A DNA stretch of 34,076 nt from Candidatus Fermentibacteraceae bacterium (GTDB taxonomy: Bacteria > Fermentibacterota > Fermentibacteria > Fermentibacterales > JCC-6). Within the stretch, counting starts at the first letter, position 1. Each line of letters opens with the position of its first letter. Positions 31,440 to 34,076 of the stretch are shown here, in pieces. The notes under the pieces are model-generated. The model was not told the origin of the DNA and ran no database searches. It worked only from the letters and a program-made list of their open reading frames with translations. The stretch lies in NCBI GenBank assembly GCA_030592635.1, contig JAUVIS010000009.1, forward strand, positions 1 to 34,076, written 5' to 3'. The position numbers were made by a program, and so were the translations under genes.

Positions 31440-32217
31440 GGAAAACACTTCCACACAAGCAGTTCAGAATGAACATTTAGAGACTGATACTGCTGTCATT
31501 GTGTTTGGCCCTTCGCTTACAGAGTTGTTTTATCTATCCGGCGCCTGGAACAGGCTGGCAGGAGTGGACAGGTTTTCGATCTGGCCCTCTCAGGCCTCGG
31601 AGCTGGCGGTAATTGGAGATTTTCTTACCCCGTCGATGGAGATGATAACAGCACTGGGCGCTACTTCAATTCATGTCGTCGGCAGTAATCAGTCACTGGT
31701 TGATCTGGCAGAAAGACTGGGTATTCCATATTACCAGTATTCCTTTGACAGGCTTGATGATGTTTATGAATCGTGCGACAGAATTGAGAATCTGTATCCT
31801 GAAGCGGATTTCAGCGGCTTCAGAGATGAAATCGAGTTAACGATGGATTCCCTGTCTGTTCTTCTTTTACCTGAATCTCCGGAGGTGATGATCGTTATCT
31901 ATCTGGAGGGCGATGGCGCCATTACCCTTGCGGGAATGGAAACCTTCTACTTTGATATTCTTACCGGCATGGGGTGTACGCTCGCAGCCCCGGAGACAGG
32001 CAGCTATCCAGCAGTATCCGTAGAAGGAATTCTCGCAATTAATCCGGATCATGTGATAATCCTTGATCCTTACGACTCAGGTGAGACTGCAATTGAAGCA
32101 TGGAAAAGCAATGGGCTTGATGACGGAAATGTAACAGTTCTGTCAGGCGATTATGTTCTTATTCCCGGAGCGCGGCTCCCGGAACTTATTATTGGAATAG
32201 CCCGGTGTCTGAACTGA
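31369..32217 (+). CDS. ABC transporter substrate-binding lipoprotein (iron-siderophore/B12 type)
   Basis: Periplasmic binding lipoprotein of the BtuF/FepB (Peripla_BP_2) family, 282 aa. The track ORF begins far upstream inside the sigma gene. I place the start at TTG 31369: it has aagga 9 nt upstream and yields an ideal lipoprotein signal peptide, MKRHLSRYYAMISVILIFLNGC. ATG 31399 would leave an uncharged, very short one. The mature part has the family pattern FGPSLTELFYLSGAWNRLAGVD, IGDFLTPSMEMITALGATSIHVVG and INPDHVIILDP. The gene overlaps the sigma factor by 71 nt and the ATPase gene by 13 nt. The ligand (cobalamin, haem or ferric siderophore) cannot be told from sequence. Confidence 0.85.
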   Translation: MKRHLSRYYAMISVILIFLNGCGKENTSTQAVQNEHLETDTAVIVFGPSLTELFYLSGAWNRLAGVDRFSIWPSQASELAVIGDFLTPSMEMITALGATSIHVVGSNQSLVDLAERLGIPYYQYSFDRLDDVYESCDRIENLYPEADFSGFRDEIELTMDSLSVLLLPESPEVMIVIYLEGDGAITLAGMETFYFDILTGMGCTLAAPETGSYPAVSVEGILAINPDHVIILDPYDSGETAIEAWKSNGLDDGNVTVLSGDYVLIPGARLPELIIGIARCLN

Positions 32218-32993
32218 TTCTCAAGGATTACAGCGCCGGCTACTCCCCGGGCGGGGCGGCTGTTTCCGGTGTATCCATGAAGATTGCCGGTGGAAGCGTT
32301 ACAGCAGTTATCGGGCCCAATGGAAGCGGAAAGAGTACACTCCTCAAGGGCATTATGTCTTTCCCGGGAGTTTACGGCAGCGGATCGGTTACCCTTGATT
32401 CGATGGACATTCACAGAATGAACAGAAACGAAAGAGCCGGGAAAATCGCCTACCTTCCTCAGTTTCCACCGATTCCTGCGGGTCTGACTGCTGTTGAAAC
32501 TGTTCTGCTGGGCCGCTTTCCTCACAGAAGCGCCTGGTCAGGCGACTCGCCCGAGGATGTAAAAATCGCTCTTGATGCACTTGAAATGGTTGGAGCAACA
32601 CATCTTGCAAATAAGTTTACAGATGAGATATCGGGGGGAGAGAACAGACTGGTCAATCTGGCGGCAGTGCTTTCCCAGAGAACAGAGGTCATACTTCTTG
32701 ACGAACCGGGAGCATCTCTTGATTACGGCCATGCCGCTCAGTTGTGGAAACTCCTCTCCGATCTCGCCGCAGGGGGAATGATTATTCTGGCGACAACCCA
32801 CAGGATCGAAATGTCCGGCAATGCTTTTGACAGGGTTTTGCTTCTTTCTGAGGGTAAGTCGGTGGCTTTCGGTGAACCGGAGGATGTATTTCTTTCGGGA
32901 GACCTTCTTTCCAGCGTATACAAAACCCCAATGGAGGTAAGGCGGAGTTCGCCTGAAGGAAGCTGGATAGTCTTTCCCGGGGAGGCAGATTGA
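32205..32993 (+). CDS. ABC transporter ATP-binding protein (FecE/BtuD type)
   Basis: Cytoplasmic ATPase subunit of the importer, 262 aa. Walker A GPNGSGKSTLL, Q-loop YLPQFPPIPAGLTAVETV, signature ISGGENRLVNLAA (a variant of LSGGQ with Glu), Walker B VILLDEPGASLDYG, H-loop ATTHRI. AFGEPEDVFLSGDLLSSVY is the usual C-terminal pattern of the FecE/BtuD group. Starts at GTG 32205, which overlaps the binding protein by 13 nt, and overlaps the permease gene by 4 nt, so the three are translated as a unit. Confidence 0.93.
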   Translation: MSELILKDYSAGYSPGGAAVSGVSMKIAGGSVTAVIGPNGSGKSTLLKGIMSFPGVYGSGSVTLDSMDIHRMNRNERAGKIAYLPQFPPIPAGLTAVETVLLGRFPHRSAWSGDSPEDVKIALDALEMVGATHLANKFTDEISGGENRLVNLAAVLSQRTEVILLDEPGASLDYGHAAQLWKLLSDLAAGGMIILATTHRIEMSGNAFDRVLLLSEGKSVAFGEPEDVFLSGDLLSSVYKTPMEVRRSSPEGSWIVFPGEAD

Positions 32994-33922
32994 AACGAAC
33001 CCTTCTAATTCTTGTTGCTCTGGCAGGCATAGGAATTGCGGTTTCTCTTGCCACAGGACCGCTGGGGCGGAACGCTCCCGGTCAGGTGATCATGTACCTG
33101 AGGCTTCCAAGAATTCTCCTCGCAATCACGGCCGGCGCGAGTCTTGCAGTGTCAGGCTGTGTTCTGCAGGCTGTACTGAGGAATCCTCTTGCTACACCAT
33201 ATACTCTGGGAATCAGTGCCGGTGCCGGCGTAACTGCCGGTTTCATCATACTGTCAGGCATTTCTCTGCCGGTATTTCTTGTCTATCTCTCAGGCACTGC
33301 CGGGGCACTCGCTGCCTCAACTCTGACCTGGTTCCTTGCCGGTCGCGGCCAGAGAGATCCCTCAGGCCTTATTCTGGCGGGTGTGACGGTTAACCTCCTC
33401 GGGGCTTCCGTTCTTCTTCTTATTGAGTACATGAGCCCCGCATCACGCCTGGTGGAGATAATAAGATGGATGATGGGTGATCTCGCTGTCGCCGGTTACC
33501 GCAGAGTTCTATTCCTGCTTCCCTTTCTTGTTGCCGGAATGGTTCCCGCGCTGCTTAAAACAGGTACACTTAATCAGTTTCTCACGGGGACTGAGATGGC
33601 TGAATCCAGAGGTGTCAATACAGTCCGGGAAAGACTTCTTCTCCTTATTGCGGCAGCAGTCCTCGCGGGAGGCGCTGTTGGAGCAGTGGGACCAATAGGT
33701 TTCGTTGGGCTCATAGTGCCTCACACCATGAGGCGGCTGGCGGGTGGAGACTACAGAAAGCTTCTTCCTCTGTCGGCAATCGGCGGAGCTGTTCTTATGC
33801 TCTGGGCGGATATCTTCTCCAGAGTGGTGATTTCCCCCGCGGAACTTCCAATCGGTGTTATTCTCTCTCTCCTGGGCGGGCCGTTCTTTCTCTATCTGCT
33901 TGTAAAGAAACCCCGCCTTTAA
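32990..33922 (+). CDS. FecCD/BtuC-type ABC transporter permease
   Basis: Inner-membrane permease of 310 aa with about 8-10 hydrophobic segments. Signatures: YLRLPRILLAITAGASLAVSGCVLQAVLRNPLATPYTLGISAGAG, MMGDLAVAGYR, and FVGLIVPHTMRRLAGGDYRKLLPLSAIGGAVLM, the loop that contacts the ATPase, ending with AELPIGVILSLLGGPFFLYLL. It works as a homodimer with the upstream ATPase and binding protein (family knowledge). The ATG overlaps the ATPase gene by 4 nt. No TonB-dependent receptor or riboswitch is seen in the window. Confidence 0.94.
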   Translation: MKRTLLILVALAGIGIAVSLATGPLGRNAPGQVIMYLRLPRILLAITAGASLAVSGCVLQAVLRNPLATPYTLGISAGAGVTAGFIILSGISLPVFLVYLSGTAGALAASTLTWFLAGRGQRDPSGLILAGVTVNLLGASVLLLIEYMSPASRLVEIIRWMMGDLAVAGYRRVLFLLPFLVAGMVPALLKTGTLNQFLTGTEMAESRGVNTVRERLLLLIAAAVLAGGAVGAVGPIGFVGLIVPHTMRRLAGGDYRKLLPLSAIGGAVLMLWADIFSRVVISPAELPIGVILSLLGGPFFLYLLVKKPRL

Positions 33923-33932
33923 AGACGGGGTT
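33909..33932 (-). terminator. Hairpin between convergent permease and right-edge gene
   Basis: 7-bp stem aaccccg/cggggtt with a 10-nt loop that contains the permease stop codon. On the minus strand the hairpin is followed by tttcttt, so it is likely the intrinsic terminator of the gene entering from the right edge. On the + strand there is no U-tract. Confidence 0.65.
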
Positions 33933-33949
33933 CCGGTGATTGCCCGTTG

Positions 33950-34076
33950 TTACCTCACAATTACCTTTGAAGTAAAGGTTTCCATATCATCAGACTCAAC
34001 CATTATCAGGTAGATTCCTGAAGGAACAGTATTCCCTGAGGAACTGCGACTGTTCCAGAGGATTTCACCAGTGGAG
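33950..34076 (-). CDS. C-terminal end of secreted protein with sorting/FlgD-like domain (truncated)
   Basis: Partial CDS missed by the ORF track because it enters from the window edge. Read on the minus strand, the last 41 residues include EILWNSRSSSGNTVPSGIYLI and end with FTSKVIVR before TAA. This is the W-(D/N)-G/S-R-(x)n-G-x-x-V-P-S-G-x-Y pattern followed by a final K-(hydrophobic)-R strand. It is typical of type 9-like C-terminal sorting domains and FlgD-type Ig domains in FCB-group bacteria. The rest of the protein lies outside the window, so its function is unknown. Confidence 0.8.
   Translation of the reverse strand, partial: STGEILWNSRSSSGNTVPSGIYLIMVESDDMETFTSKVIVR

Overview
The window looks like a chromosomal segment of a free-living, diderm-type bacterium. 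Evidence: type IV pilus genes, many lipobox lipoproteins, a periplasmic binding-protein transporter, and (at the right edge) a C-terminal domain resembling the sorting or FlgD-like domains common in the FCB superphylum and related candidate phyla. I suspect an uncultured FCB-associated lineage (Fermentibacterota-like or similar), but this rests on protein style only. There are no tRNA or rRNA genes, CRISPR arrays, transposases or phage genes. Genes are tightly packed with many 1-17 nt overlaps and several GTG/TTG starts.

Layout. (1) 1-6734: type IV pilus block on the + strand: 3' part of pilB, then pilT, pilC, the pilS/pilR two-component pair, and pilA behind a well-formed sigma-54 (-24/-12) promoter. 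This is the classic PilS-PilR-RpoN-pilA circuit. (2) 6782-12323: envelope and glycan region. It holds a large GT-C-type membrane glycosyltransferase convergent with pilA, a secreted protein of unknown function, two SAM methyltransferases and a GT4 glycosyltransferase. (3) 12460-13293: a soluble orphan histidine kinase. (4) 13326-17668: six consecutive minus-strand genes for small lipoproteins or membrane-anchored proteins. They carry 11 copies of one ~85-residue domain (Asn-Gly-Leu start, W-G-x-N/D centre, PGE, YDI, D-E-D-G-D-T-Y loop, aromatic W end), with internal terminators and a perfect 17-nt palindrome. The secreted protein at 8651-9574 appears to be a decayed relative. This is the least explained part of the window. 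(5) 17799-20085: a GGDEF protein with an unusual C-terminal domain, overlapping an amidohydrolase. (6) 20085-23288: cofactor and salvage operon nadC-coaX-coaC-mtnA, joined by 1-4 nt overlaps. (7) 23418-31439: housekeeping block dnaK, dnaJ, mutS2, dnaG and a divergent sigma-70-family factor. (8) 31369-33922: ABC importer of the iron-siderophore/cobalamin type (binding lipoprotein, ATPase, permease), whose first gene starts inside the sigma gene. (9) 33950-34076: the 3' end of a minus-strand secreted protein.

How they fit together. Regions 1 and 2 would build and perhaps decorate surface pili and glycans. Regions 3-5 pair surface lipoproteins with signalling proteins, but no functional link can be proven from sequence. 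Regions 6-8 are ordinary housekeeping operons with some odd regulatory and sequence details (a probably leaderless dnaJ, loss of key sigma residues, a degenerate Smr domain in MutS2) that are listed as findings.
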